This document shows, piece by piece, positions 25,194 through 33,963 of a stretch of 40,003 nt of DNA. This DNA is from Deltaproteobacteria bacterium. GTDB taxonomy: Bacteria > Desulfobacterota > Desulfobacteria > Desulfobacterales > C00003060. The first letter of the stretch is position 1. The number at the start of each line of letters is the position of its first letter. The notes beneath the pieces were generated by a model. It made no database searches. It was given only the letters and a program-made list of their open reading frames with translations, and was not told the origin of the DNA. A program made the translations under genes and the position numbers. Location of the stretch: assembly GCA_016930875.1 (NCBI GenBank), contig JAFGFW010000159.1, positions 1 to 40,003 of the forward strand. Reading direction: 5' to 3'.

Positions 25194-25676
25194 ATGGTTT
25201 CCGTAGAAGAATTAAAAAGAATCATGCTGTTTGAAAACTTGACGGATCAGATGCTCGAAAAGCTGGCCCCCATTGCTGAAGCCAGATCGTTTGGGGAAAG
25301 AGAGATGATTTATGAAGCCGGCAACGTGGCCAAGGATTTTTACTCGCTGAAAGCGGGAAAGGTGTTGCTTGAGGCAGAGGTTGCCCCAACCATTATTATT
25401 TCCTTGGGTGCAATAAAGGCGGGCTATTCTTTTGGCTGGTCAGCCCTGACTCCGTCGGCGTCTCACACCTCTTATGCGGTGTCTTCTGAACCCTCCGAAA
25501 TATTCGTCATGGCCGGAGACAAACTCCTCGCCCTCCTTGACCAGGACCACACCATGGGATATCTCTTCATGCAAAAGGCGGCAAGAATCCTTGAGAACCG
25601 TCTGGAACGCCGGTCGGCTCAGTTTCTCAAGGTCGTAACCAGACATCCCGAGATAGCAATGCTCCTGGGCCTGTAA
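25194..25676 (+). CDS. Cyclic-nucleotide-binding-like (CAP_ED) domain protein
   Basis: A 160-residue soluble protein consisting of one cNMP-binding fold and no helix-turn-helix. It starts with LKRIMLFENLTDQMLEKLAP, then IYEAGNVAKDFYSLKAGKVL. The phosphate-binding cassette position reads YSFGWSALTPSASHTSYAVS and lacks the Arg that contacts the cyclic phosphate in CRP-type proteins, so cAMP binding is doubtful. It lies 52 bases after the antiporter operon and may be part of it. Could sense another ligand or contact a membrane subunit. Confidence 0.8.
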   Translation: MVSVEELKRIMLFENLTDQMLEKLAPIAEARSFGEREMIYEAGNVAKDFYSLKAGKVLLEAEVAPTIIISLGAIKAGYSFGWSALTPSASHTSYAVSSEPSEIFVMAGDKLLALLDQDHTMGYLFMQKAARILENRLERRSAQFLKVVTRHPEIAMLLGL

Positions 25677-25735
25677 ACGGATGAACTCAAAGCTGAAGGC
25701 TGAAAGGAAGAGAAGCTGAGAGTCTAAGATCTACT

Positions 25736-26974
25736 TTATACTTTGAGCTTGCCGACTTCGCCAGAGTGGCTACGACGGCTGAATGAGCTTTGAGCTTCCA
25801 TATCCTCAGGCATTTCCCTCTTTAGTCGAACGAAAAAAGTACTTCCCTCACCAGCCTTTGACTCGAAAGAGATCTCGCCGCCGTGTTCGCGTATGATCTT
25901 TTGCGTGACAAGTAAACCAAGCCCCGTGCCTCGCCCTGCTTTTGTGCTGAAGAACCTGGTGAAGAGTTTTTTCTTTACCTCGTCAGTCATCCCCGTTCCA
26001 TTGTCAGAGATCTCAAAGAGGATGGTTTCTCCGGCGTCAGCCTCGGTTTCAAGCCTGGTCCGTACGGTGACCTTCCAGGCTTTGGAGGAGGTGTCTGTAT
26101 CGTAGATACATGCATCAATAGCGTTTGAGATCAGATTCAACAATACCCGGTAAATGCCATCCCGGTCCAGGTATGCCTCTTTCAGATTCGGATCAACAAG
26201 CTGGATAAGCTTGACACCATTTTCTTCAGCCCTCTTGTGGAGAAGTTCAACGATCTCTGAGACGATCTCGTTGGGCCTGCATAAAGTTGGTTCGGGCATC
26301 CTTTCTTTGGAGTATGTCAAGAGGTCCAGGACAAGGTCTGAAACTTTCTCGGTATTGCGACGGACCATGGCCCATCCGTTTTCAAGCATACTGGGTTTGT
26401 CCTTGGCCATGCCTGTATCCACCATGTACATGCCGCCGCGCAGACCTGTCAGGATATTCTTGATGCAGTGGGCCAATCCGGCTACGGTTTCTCCGATAGT
26501 GGCAAGTCGCTCGGTTTTTATCAATTCCCCCTGTGCCTGCCTCAACTCCACCGTACACTCTTCAACCTTGTGCTCCAGGTTTTCCCTGTAGTCCTTTAAC
26601 TGTTTGTTTATGGCTATCTTTTTTTGGGCCCTTTGGAGGGAAAGCAGGAGGACTTCATCTCGTATCGGCTTGTTAATAAAATCTGAAGCCCCATGCTGAA
26701 GCGCTGATATGGCTGAATCTATGTCGCCGTGACCAGTGATAACGATAACCTCGGCTTCATTGTTCGAGGCCTTGATCCTTTTGAGCACCTCTATGCCATC
26801 CATGCCGGGCATCCTGATGTCAGTTAGGATAAGCTTGGGGCCCTGCTCCTCAAACATTTTTAACCCTTCTGCGCCGTTTTCAGCAGTGATTACGTCATAT
26901 CCTTCGCTGGAAAGGGAGATATCCAGCACTTCCAGGATCGGCCGTTCGTCGTCAATGACTAAGATTTTTGTCAA
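25736..26974 (-). CDS. Hybrid receiver-histidine kinase
   Basis: A 412-residue soluble protein. Residues 1-120 are a receiver (ILVIDDERPILEVLD, Asp in LILTDIRMPGMDG, VITGHGD, FINKPI). A coiled linker follows, then the kinase core with phospho-acceptor His in GLAHCIKNILTGLRGGMYMV and ATPase motifs NLISNAIDAC, ISDNGTGMT and GRGTGLGLLVTQKI. A receiver in front of the kinase means its activity is likely set by phosphorylation from another kinase, most simply the one encoded upstream with a 4-base overlap. Confidence 0.92.
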   Translation of the reverse strand: MTKILVIDDERPILEVLDISLSSEGYDVITAENGAEGLKMFEEQGPKLILTDIRMPGMDGIEVLKRIKASNNEAEVIVITGHGDIDSAISALQHGASDFINKPIRDEVLLLSLQRAQKKIAINKQLKDYRENLEHKVEECTVELRQAQGELIKTERLATIGETVAGLAHCIKNILTGLRGGMYMVDTGMAKDKPSMLENGWAMVRRNTEKVSDLVLDLLTYSKERMPEPTLCRPNEIVSEIVELLHKRAEENGVKLIQLVDPNLKEAYLDRDGIYRVLLNLISNAIDACIYDTDTSSKAWKVTVRTRLETEADAGETILFEISDNGTGMTDEVKKKLFTRFFSTKAGRGTGLGLLVTQKIIREHGGEISFESKAGEGSTFFVRLKREMPEDMEAQSSFSRRSHSGEVGKLKV

Positions 26975-28089
26975 GCTGATAGACCTCGTTCTTCTGAATG
27001 GATCGGAAAGGAAACCTTAAATATGGTGCCAATATCTGAGGAGAGCTTTACCTCGATATCGCCCCCGAAATCCTTGACCAGGCCATAGGTAATTGAGAGC
27101 CCCAGGCCGGTTCCCTTTCCGACCTCCTTTGTAGTGAAGAAGGGTTCAAATATTTTCTCGCGAGTTTCTTTGGACATGCCCTCGCCTGTATCAGCGACCA
27201 GAGCAACCACTTTGCTCCTTTCCTGGTATGTGGTAATCGTAAGCTTCTTGATTGCCTCCGGCCCCTTTGCGTCCATGGCGTCTCTGGCATTTGTTACCAG
27301 GTTCAGGAAGATCTGTTCCAGGCGGTTCTTGTCGGCAAGAATCTTGCCGAGGGGTTCATCCAACCTCAGACTCACTTCGATGTTTCGCAGTATGAGCTGT
27401 TGGCCAATGATGGTAAGTATATCCCGGATAGGGTCGTTGAGGTTCACCGGATATACTTCCAGGTCGCTCTTTCGGCCAAACTCTCGCAGGTGGTTGATGA
27501 TGCTGGTGGCCCTGTCCACCTGCTCGCCTATATTGCGGCTCACTTTTAGTAACCGTTCATCAGAGATTTTGCGCCCGTGTTTTATCATCTTGGCAAAAAA
27601 GTCAGCTCCGACCCTGATTACATTCAAGGGCTGATTGAGTTCGTGAGCAATACCGGTTGCCATCTCACCGAGTGTAGCCATTTTGCCGGCCTGGATTAGG
27701 TGAGCCTCCTGTTCAAGACGTTCAGTGATATCAACAGTTCGGATAACGTAAAAGAGATCGGATGGTTCATGCTTGAGTTCTTGAAGTGTTGCGGTCCGGG
27801 AATGGAAATTGATATAGAAATTTTCACCGTCCTTCCTCCTGGCCCACAACTTGGGGATGAAGAGGGATTCCTCCTTGGAAAAGCCGTGAAGATGTTTCCG
27901 GAGTCGATCTGCGCTGTCCGCATCAAACAGTTCGAGAAAGGACATTTCCAGTAGTTTTTCGTGGTCATATTGATATGTAACGCTGGCGGACTTGTTCGCA
28001 TCCAGGATCCTGGCCGATTCCACATCGACCATAAAAATCGGATTCGGATCGTAATCAAAGAGAAGGCGATATTTATCTTCAGATGTCAT
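26971..28089 (-). CDS. PAS-domain sensor histidine kinase
   Basis: A 372-residue soluble kinase. A PAS domain (about 1-130, [20 protein letters not shown]) is followed by the phospho-acceptor helix ([19 protein letters not shown]) and the ATPase domain ([41 protein letters not shown]). ATG at 28089 (MTSEDKYR) was preferred over an upstream TTG because AAGG lies just before it. It overlaps the hybrid kinase gene by 4 bases and the two are co-transcribed. Divergent from the response regulator at 28377, which may be a further partner. Confidence 0.92.
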   Translation of the reverse strand: MTSEDKYRLLFDYDPNPIFMVDVESARILDANKSASVTYQYDHEKLLEMSFLELFDADSADRLRKHLHGFSKEESLFIPKLWARRKDGENFYINFHSRTATLQELKHEPSDLFYVIRTVDITERLEQEAHLIQAGKMATLGEMATGIAHELNQPLNVIRVGADFFAKMIKHGRKISDERLLKVSRNIGEQVDRATSIINHLREFGRKSDLEVYPVNLNDPIRDILTIIGQQLILRNIEVSLRLDEPLGKILADKNRLEQIFLNLVTNARDAMDAKGPEAIKKLTITTYQERSKVVALVADTGEGMSKETREKIFEPFFTTKEVGKGTGLGLSITYGLVKDFGGDIEVKLSSDIGTIFKVSFPIHSEERGLSA

Positions 28090-28376
28090 AGACCTTGACA
28101 GGATCAATGATAGGGTGATATACAATGGTTCGTAGAAGGTTTAATGTTGACCGTTCTTTTTGTTGTCAACGACTTCCTCTACAGATGTAACCGCTTTTTC
28201 TGACCGGTCCTCAAGCTCATATAAGTTGACTACATATCATAAGAAACTAATGCGTTCAAAGTATTCTTTTTTCTTCCAATTAGCTCTTTCAAACCCGGGC
28301 ACTTTGTGGTATATTTAGGTTTTTAGTCAAGTAAGTCATAGGGGTTTTGGCGGTTATCATTGAAAGGAGGAGAAAA
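28090..28376. other. Divergent intergenic region
   Basis: About 290 bases separate the minus-strand kinase from the plus-strand regulator. On the minus strand TTGACA (28169-28164 complement) is the only good -35-like hexamer, with a poor -10. On the plus strand TTGACT near 28226 has no matching -10. No sigma-54 site or hairpin was found. AAAGGAGGAG before 28377 is the regulator's ribosome site. Confidence 0.35.
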
Positions 28377-28808
28377 ATGTCCAAGAAAATATTGATCGTG
28401 GACGATGAGCCGGATGTTATCACCTTTGTGAGTGCGGTTATGGAGGAGAACGGTTATACAACTATCGGCGCCAGCGACGGGGTTGACGGGCTTGAAGTCT
28501 TGAGGAAGGAGAAACCGGATCTGGTATTGCTCGACCTGATGATGCCGAAAAAAAGCGGTATTACCATGTTCCAGGAGTTGAGAAATGACCCGGACATGAG
28601 CCACATCCCGGTAGTCGTTATAACGGGAGTCTCTGAGGTGACGGGCGTGGATTTCAGAAACTTCATGTACAAACAGCCGATGCGGGATGAGAAGAAATTT
28701 GTCGAGACTACAGGATTGACAAGATACACGATTCCTGACGGCTATATTGAAAAACCGATTGATGCCGTTGAGTTGTTAAAGGCCGTCAAAGAAGCGTTGA
28801 AAGAGTGA
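28377..28808 (+). CDS. Response regulator with extended receiver loop
   Basis: A 143-residue receiver: ILIVDDEPDVITF, Asp in LVLLDLMMPKKSG, switch Thr in VVVITGVSE and Lys in GYIEKPID. Between the switch Thr and the Lys there is an insertion of roughly 30 residues (FRNFMYKQPMRDEKKFVE and following), absent from CheY. The regulator at 36212 shares the MPKxSGI motif and a similar, shorter insertion. No output domain. Start chosen at 28377 because AAAGGAGGAG lies directly upstream. Confidence 0.88.
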   Translation: MSKKILIVDDEPDVITFVSAVMEENGYTTIGASDGVDGLEVLRKEKPDLVLLDLMMPKKSGITMFQELRNDPDMSHIPVVVITGVSEVTGVDFRNFMYKQPMRDEKKFVETTGLTRYTIPDGYIEKPIDAVELLKAVKEALKE

Positions 28809-28838
28809 GGTCTGGCAGCGTTTTACAATGTGAGAATT

Positions 28839-28864
28839 GTCCTGACCGGGTCTCCGGTCAGGAC
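28839..28864 (+). terminator. Perfect 11-base hairpin after the response regulator
   Basis: GTCCTGACCGG (28839-28849), loop GTCT, CCGGTCAGGAC (28854-28864), starting 30 bases after the stop codon. There is no T-run directly after it (GGGTTTTT appears only at about 28881), so it is either an imperfect terminator or an mRNA-protecting hairpin that may also serve the opposite strand. Confidence 0.55.
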
Positions 28865-28901
28865 TCTGGGAGTCATCCTGAGAGGGTTTTTCAGCCATTA
28901 A

Positions 28902-29180
28902 TCAATCGTAGAGGATACGTTTGGCAGCACGAACCAGAGTTCTTTGATGCTCTTCCATTTTTGCCTCGTCTCCCCGGCGTCCACAAGCGTGTTGGAACAC
29001 GCTTTCAGCCTCGTGGAGATACCTCATCCTTGGGAGTTCTTCACGCCAGTCAGCAAATATCTCTGTCGCCTTCCGTCGAATATATTGTACCCGCCCGTGT
29101 GCTTTCCATGTCTTTGTGCAAACAGGAGAACGTCGCTTCAGTACTATGATAGAGACCACGGCAGAGAGCAACCCGGACAT
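28902..29180 (-). CDS. Possible small protein of unknown function
   Basis: An open frame of up to 92 codons on the minus strand. The last 70 residues are charged and amphipathic (RRKATEIFADWREELPRM, RGDEAKMEEHQRTLVRAAKR), which looks more like protein than the frames on the other strand. The ATG at 29180 has no ribosome site and the first 25 residues look less convincing, so the true start is unclear and it may be a remnant. No family recognised. It would be the only gene in the 580 bases between 28808 and 29389. Confidence 0.3.
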   Translation of the reverse strand: MSGLLSAVVSIIVLKRRSPVCTKTWKAHGRVQYIRRKATEIFADWREELPRMRYLHEAESVFQHACGRRGDEAKMEEHQRTLVRAAKRILYD

Positions 29181-29388
29181 GGGTGTAAACGCTCTCTATC
29201 GATGGGCAGTTTGACAAGCGATCACCTGTTATTGTACAGATAAATCAAAGTTTTGTTGTGAGATTCCTTACGTAGTTTCCATCCATGAGTCGTGTGTAGA
29301 AGCTTGGTCGCTAGATGAGTTTACAATCAAGCAATGAGGGATTTTTCCCTGAAGCCATTTCTGGATGGAAACGAAGCAGGAGCAAATG

Positions 29389-31650
29389 ATGAAACAGGAC
29401 AAAGCGCTCAATGTAGCCATGGTGGGTGGCGGTCTGGGGTGTAAGGCGATTATGGATATGATACTTGCGGAGAAGTTCAAGGGACTCCGAATGAAGTTGC
29501 TTGGAGTAGCCGACATCAATCCGGAGACCGTGGCGTGCCGGTATGCACGTGAACAGGGCATTTACGCCACAACAGACTACCGCGATTTCTACAGGCTTGA
29601 GAATCTCAATATGATCATCGAGTTAACGGGTTCAGACGATGTGGCCAACGAGATCTCCCAAACCAAGCCGGATCACGTCCGATTGATGGATCATGTTGTT
29701 GCCCGCCTTTTCTGGGATGTTTTCCAGATTGAGGAAGAAAGGATTGCAGAGCGCAGGCGGGCGGAACAGGCTTTGCGGGAGGACGGTCGCTTCCTCCAAA
29801 GCCTCTTCGACGCTATCCAGGATGGGATGACCATTCTAGATTGTGAATTCAATATTATTCGCGTGAGTCCTTGGTTGGAGAGCATGTATACTTCCCGGAT
29901 GCCGCTGGTTGGCAAGAAATGCTACGAGGTCTACCAGCAAAGGGAGGCTCCTTGTCCCGGATGCCCGTCACTTCGTACCCTTGCGACAGGCGAGGCCAAC
30001 AGTGCAATCCTTCCTTATCCTTCAGAAGACAACACCATACAGTGGATCGATCTTTCTGTGTTTCCCCTTAAGAATTCAAGCGGCCGTGTGGTGGGCATCA
30101 TTGAGTACATGAAGGACATTACGCAACGCAAGCGGGCCGAGGAAGCGTTGCAGGAGAGCGAGCGGGAACTCCAGAGAAGGCATAACGAACTTCAAGCCAT
30201 CAATCGCGTTCTTTTTAGGGTGACCAAGGAATACGATCTGAAAGGAATGTGTGACGTCCTGTGGCATATCATGGAAGATTTTTATCCCGGTTTCGAGAGC
30301 TGGCTTTTCCTGCTAAGTCCCAACCGAAACAGCTTCTATTTCCCTCGGGCGGGCAAAGTGGACATTATGGAAACCTGCTATGATCGAGCCAAAAGGAAAA
30401 TCAAGAGCCTGAAGTTGGAAGACGCCTTGCGACACTTGTTGAGCAACGGGAAAATGACGCCAATGTGCTCAGGAAAGAAGAAGGGCGATTGCCCGGCCGC
30501 CATACGAGAGCTGGCAGCGGGATTTCGTACCTGGATAGCCGTACCTGTCGAAGTAGAAAACGAATGCCATGGCCTCTTCATGCTCGGTTCATCTTCCGCA
30601 GATATTGAGGTGGAGCACGATTTCGCCTTTGTTGAAGCCCTGATCCGTCAGATTTCCGGTGTGATTCGTTACCAGATCTCTAAAGAGGTCAGAGAGGAAG
30701 CATTCAAGAAGCAGTTGGCCGGATTAGATGGGTTCATGGGCATTGTTGGCCGCAGCCAGCCTATGCAGGAAGTCTACGGGCTGATCCAAGCGGTAGCCGC
30801 CTCTGGCAGCACAGTCCTGATCACGGGGGAGAGCGGCACGGGCAAGGAACTGGTTGCCCGTGCCGTCCACCGGGTGGGCAGATACAAGGATACCCCGTTC
30901 ATCGTCGCCCATTGCTCTTCGTTTGTCCCGACCCTGGTCCACTCAGAGATTTTCGGGCACGAAAAAGGGGCCTTCACCGGGGCCATGAGTCGAAAGCGGG
31001 GGCGGCTGGAAAGGGCCCAGGGGGGCATTCTTTTTTTGGACGAAGTGGCTGATTTGCCGCTGGACACGCAAGTGCTTCTGCTGCGATTCTTACAGGACAA
31101 GAGTTTCGAGCGCGTGGGAGGAGATCGTCCTGTGGAGGTCGATGTCAGGGTCATTGCAGCCACGAACAAAGACATGGAAAAGGAAATGAAAGCAGGCCGT
31201 CTGCGCGAAGATTTTTACTATCGTCTGAACGTCATACCGATAAGGCTGCCTTCCTTGCGGGAACGCATCACGGATGTGCCGCTGCTGGCGAATCATTTTC
31301 TAAAAACGTATTGCCTGATCGAGGGAAAAGACATCATGGGGTTTGATACTCAGGCCATGACACTGATGATGGACTATGATTGGCCGGGCAACGTGAGAGA
31401 GCTTCAAAACACGGTGGCCAGATGCACTGTGTTGGCTTCCGGAGACCACATTGGGGCAGACGTGCTCCCTGACAGGATTAGGAGTCGAGCAGGCGCTGCC
31501 AAGGAATTCTCCCTGTCAAAGAATGAAAGGGATCTTATTGTGAGTGTCATGCGAGAGTGCAGTTGGAACAAGAATAGGGCTGCTCGCCTCTTGGACATAA
31601 GCCGAGGCACGCTTTACAGCAAACTTGAAAAGCACGGTATTCGACCGTGA
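29389..31650 (+). CDS. Sigma-54 activator with Rossmann-like, PAS and GAF domains
   Basis: A 753-residue enhancer-binding protein. Residues 1-100 form a Rossmann-like fold (VAMVGGGLGCKAIMDMILAE, GVADINPETVACRYAREQG, NMIIELTGSDD) like NAD-binding oxidoreductases. A PAS domain (about 125-250) has the cysteine pattern CYEVYQQREAPCPGCPS. A GAF-like region (about 265-430) follows, then the AAA+ domain with GESGTGKE near 480, GAFTGA near 527 and LDEVADLP, and a Fis-type HTH (NKNRAARLLDISRGTLYSKL). ATG at 29389 is 6 bases after AGGAG; 29365 is the alternative. It precedes module 2 and is its likely regulator, perhaps sensing redox state. Confidence 0.9.
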   Translation: MKQDKALNVAMVGGGLGCKAIMDMILAEKFKGLRMKLLGVADINPETVACRYAREQGIYATTDYRDFYRLENLNMIIELTGSDDVANEISQTKPDHVRLMDHVVARLFWDVFQIEEERIAERRRAEQALREDGRFLQSLFDAIQDGMTILDCEFNIIRVSPWLESMYTSRMPLVGKKCYEVYQQREAPCPGCPSLRTLATGEANSAILPYPSEDNTIQWIDLSVFPLKNSSGRVVGIIEYMKDITQRKRAEEALQESERELQRRHNELQAINRVLFRVTKEYDLKGMCDVLWHIMEDFYPGFESWLFLLSPNRNSFYFPRAGKVDIMETCYDRAKRKIKSLKLEDALRHLLSNGKMTPMCSGKKKGDCPAAIRELAAGFRTWIAVPVEVENECHGLFMLGSSSADIEVEHDFAFVEALIRQISGVIRYQISKEVREEAFKKQLAGLDGFMGIVGRSQPMQEVYGLIQAVAASGSTVLITGESGTGKELVARAVHRVGRYKDTPFIVAHCSSFVPTLVHSEIFGHEKGAFTGAMSRKRGRLERAQGGILFLDEVADLPLDTQVLLLRFLQDKSFERVGGDRPVEVDVRVIAATNKDMEKEMKAGRLREDFYYRLNVIPIRLPSLRERITDVPLLANHFLKTYCLIEGKDIMGFDTQAMTLMMDYDWPGNVRELQNTVARCTVLASGDHIGADVLPDRIRSRAGAAKEFSLSKNERDLIVSVMRECSWNKNRAARLLDISRGTLYSKLEKHGIRP

Positions 31651-32103
31651 AGACAGTAGGGGATGAGCGAGCATCTTGTACAATTCGATTTCCTATGTTG
31701 TATTTTAGACAGTCGTTAACTTGCCGAAGTAACAGGCATAGTAGCCTATTGATCTTTTTTTGCGTCGGATACTGAACACTTTTTACCAACCCTTGTCGAT
31801 CCTTCCTTTCTCCCTTCCTTCCTCAAAATAGCCCATAACATTAAATAGTTATTCAAATCAGATCCATTTCTAAAACGCATTCTGAGCCCTGGCACGCAAT
31901 TTGATTATGATGTAGCTAGCTTGGCTGTCTCCCTGTAATGCCTCATTTGAGTTCTTTCGTAAGTGGAACAGACGGCTCTTTTTGGGACAGGAGAAGCAAG
32001 CCCACTCTAGTCCAGGGCGACAGTCTCTTCGGGCTCAATAACCTCGAGAATTTGTCTTCCTGGGGCATCCCGCCCTTGGATGGCTAACGAGGGGAGAGGG
32101 CGT
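31651..32103. other. Long intergenic region before antiporter module 2
   Basis: About 450 bases without a convincing gene. It contains the sigma-54-like site at 31890, a small inverted repeat AGGC-ATAGTA-GCCT near 31734 and a pyrimidine-rich run (about 31797-31825). The 200 bases after the promoter-like site form a long leader with no riboswitch I recognise. No palindrome of the 13819/16939 type is present. Confidence 0.4.
31890..31905 (+). promoter_or_regulatory. Sigma-54-like promoter before module 2
   Basis: TGGCAC-GCAAT-TTGAT has a perfect -24 element and spacing but GA in place of the near-invariant GC at -12. It lies 214 bases upstream of the receiver-like gene and just after the second sigma-54 activator gene. 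The position fits; the -12 mismatch makes it uncertain. Confidence 0.4.
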
Positions 32104-32466
32104 ATGGATTACGGATTTGTTGTCATTACGCAGGATCGGGGTTTTGAGAAAGTCATGAGAAGGATCGCGAATCATTTTGGTTACGAGTTGAGACGTTACG
32201 AGAACTGTGCGGATTTCATCGCAAAGCCTGGCGGTAACGATCAGGGTGTGATCGTCATCGATGCGTCTATTTGTACCCAGCCACGCTTAATGGATTTGCA
32301 GATGGTCTTAAGTGAGGCTCCGGCTTGGCAGGTGCTATATGTGCCCCGTACCAACAAGAAAGATGAGATCAAGGAGGCCATGGGCCTTGGAGCGTTTGGC
32401 TGCCTCCACAAACCGATTAGCGAACAGGAAGTAAGACAGATGGTACAATCAGCCCTGGGAGTGTGA
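32104..32466 (+). CDS. Divergent receiver-like protein
   Basis: A 120-residue protein with receiver-like layout: GFVVITQDRGFEKVMRRIAN at the N terminus, a single acidic position in GVIVIDASICTQ where the phospho-acceptor would lie, and the typical ending LGAFGCLHKPISEQEVRQMV with the conserved Lys-Pro. The usual N-terminal acidic pair is missing (QD instead of DD), so phosphorylation is doubtful. ATG at 32104 was preferred over 32080 because GAGAGGG lies just before it. It is the first gene of module 2, 9 bases before the D-type subunit. Confidence 0.7.
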   Translation: MDYGFVVITQDRGFEKVMRRIANHFGYELRRYENCADFIAKPGGNDQGVIVIDASICTQPRLMDLQMVLSEAPAWQVLYVPRTNKKDEIKEAMGLGAFGCLHKPISEQEVRQMVQSALGV

Positions 32467-32475
32467 GTTAAGGAC

Positions 32476-33957
32476 ATGGAAACAATCACGTCAATTAAGC
32501 CCGTACTGGCCGTATCTGCCTCTCTTTTTTGCACGCTTTTCATTATTGTTTCCAGTAAGAGACCGAATCTGAGGGAGGGCTGGACCTTTCTGGCTGCGGT
32601 GACAAAGTTTGGTATTGTTGCTTCCATGATACCGGTGGTCTTGGGGGGACAAGAGATCGTCTATAATCTCATAGATATCGTGCCGGGCGTAGGACTGGCA
32701 TTCAGGGTGGATGCCCTTGGATTGCTTTTTGCGCTCGTATCTTCTTCACTCTGGATCATCACATCTGCCTATTCCATAGGCTACATGCGAGGACTCGACG
32801 AGCACAGCCAGACCCGGTATTTCTGTTTTTTTGCCCTGGCTCTGTCGGCCACCATTGGGGTGGCCTTTGCTGCGAATCTCCTAACGCTTTATCTTTTCTA
32901 CGAAATGCTTTCCCTTGCCACTTATCCCCTGGTGACTCACCACCAGGATGCTGAGGCCCATAGCTCAGGGCGCAAATATCTCCTCTACATCATGGGGACC
33001 TCTATAGCGTTTGTCTTACCTGCCATGCTGATATCCTACGATCTTGCCGGCACACTTGAGTTTTCAAAGCAAGGCTTTTTGGCAGGAACCGGATCCAAGG
33101 CCCTGATCGGGTTCCTTTTGCTCCTGTTCATCTTCGGATTCGCCAAGGCAGCGGTTATGCCGTTTCATTCATGGCTGCCTGCAGCCATGGTGGCGCCCAC
33201 GCCGGTGAGCGCTTTGTTGCATGCGGTGGCCGTTGTCAAGGTGGGGGCCTTTAGCATCCTTCGTGTGATAACCGGTGTTTTTGGCACAGAACTATTATCC
33301 TCGCTCCATTTTGGCACGGTCGTCTGTTATGTGGCTTCCTTTACTGTCATAGTCGCCTCACTCATTGCCCTTTCTCAAGACGGCCTCAAGCGACGTCTGG
33401 CCTTTTCAACGATCAGCCAGCTTTCCTATATTGTACTCGGGATAGCACTCCTTTCCTCAACAGGGATGATTGGCAGCATGGTCCACATCTCTATGCATGC
33501 CTTTGGCAAGATAACTCTGTTTTTTTGTGCCGGGGCTATTTTTGTGGCCACCGGCAAGAAAAATATCAGCGACATGGTCGGGTTAGGAAAAAGGATGCCG
33601 GTCACTATGACTGCCTTTTTTATCGGCTCCCTGAGCGTTATAGGGCTTCCACCTTGTGGTGGTTTTATAAGTAAATGGAATCTTTTGTTGGGGACGCTCG
33701 AAGCCCATCAAGTCGTTATGTTGATTGTCCTTCTCGTAAGCACTTTGCTAAATGCTGCGTATCTTTTGCCGATTGTTTACAGGGCCTTCTTCTGCAAGAA
33801 GGAGGAGTCTTTGTTTGAAAATAGAATCAAAGAGGCTCCCAGGTGGTGCGTCATCCCACTTGTGTTGTCGGCAGTGGGTTCTATCGTTTTGTTTTTTTAT
33901 CCCCAGCCTTTTTTTGACTTAGCTGAGATAGCAGTCCAAAGCATGCTAGGAGGGTAG
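32476..33957 (+). CDS. D-type antiporter subunit, module 2
   Basis: A 493-residue member of the NuoL/M/N family, clearly paralogous to 21469-22947 over its full length, including METITSIKP, YSIGYMRGLDEHSQTRYF and HSWLPAAMVAPTPVSALLHA. The translocation residues Glu (LYLFYEMLSLATYPL), Lys (FAKAAVMPFHSW) and Lys (AVVKVGAFSILR) are kept. It leads the membrane genes here, whereas in module 1 it follows C and D. Confidence 0.9.
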   Translation: METITSIKPVLAVSASLFCTLFIIVSSKRPNLREGWTFLAAVTKFGIVASMIPVVLGGQEIVYNLIDIVPGVGLAFRVDALGLLFALVSSSLWIITSAYSIGYMRGLDEHSQTRYFCFFALALSATIGVAFAANLLTLYLFYEMLSLATYPLVTHHQDAEAHSSGRKYLLYIMGTSIAFVLPAMLISYDLAGTLEFSKQGFLAGTGSKALIGFLLLLFIFGFAKAAVMPFHSWLPAAMVAPTPVSALLHAVAVVKVGAFSILRVITGVFGTELLSSLHFGTVVCYVASFTVIVASLIALSQDGLKRRLAFSTISQLSYIVLGIALLSSTGMIGSMVHISMHAFGKITLFFCAGAIFVATGKKNISDMVGLGKRMPVTMTAFFIGSLSVIGLPPCGGFISKWNLLLGTLEAHQVVMLIVLLVSTLLNAAYLLPIVYRAFFCKKEESLFENRIKEAPRWCVIPLVLSAVGSIVLFFYPQPFFDLAEIAVQSMLGG

Positions 33958-33963
33958 ATTAAG

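Noticed and set aside
25677-25735. GCTGAA-rich spacer and CTCAAAG/CTTTGAG inverted repeat as a terminator
   Set aside because: The arms are short, more than 40 bases apart and have no T-run; one arm lies in the end of the hybrid kinase gene.
28805-29149. Plus-strand reading frame after the response regulator
   Set aside because: Composition (many Pro, Ser, Cys, Arg) looks like a shadow frame and there is a strong hairpin at its beginning.
31734-31747. AGGC-ATAGTA-GCCT as a copy of the TTATGC-type palindrome
   Set aside because: The half-sites and spacing differ; it matches neither 13819 nor 16939.
31906-32103. Riboswitch in the module 2 leader
   Set aside because: Several short complementary segments exist but no known riboswitch core could be recognised by eye.
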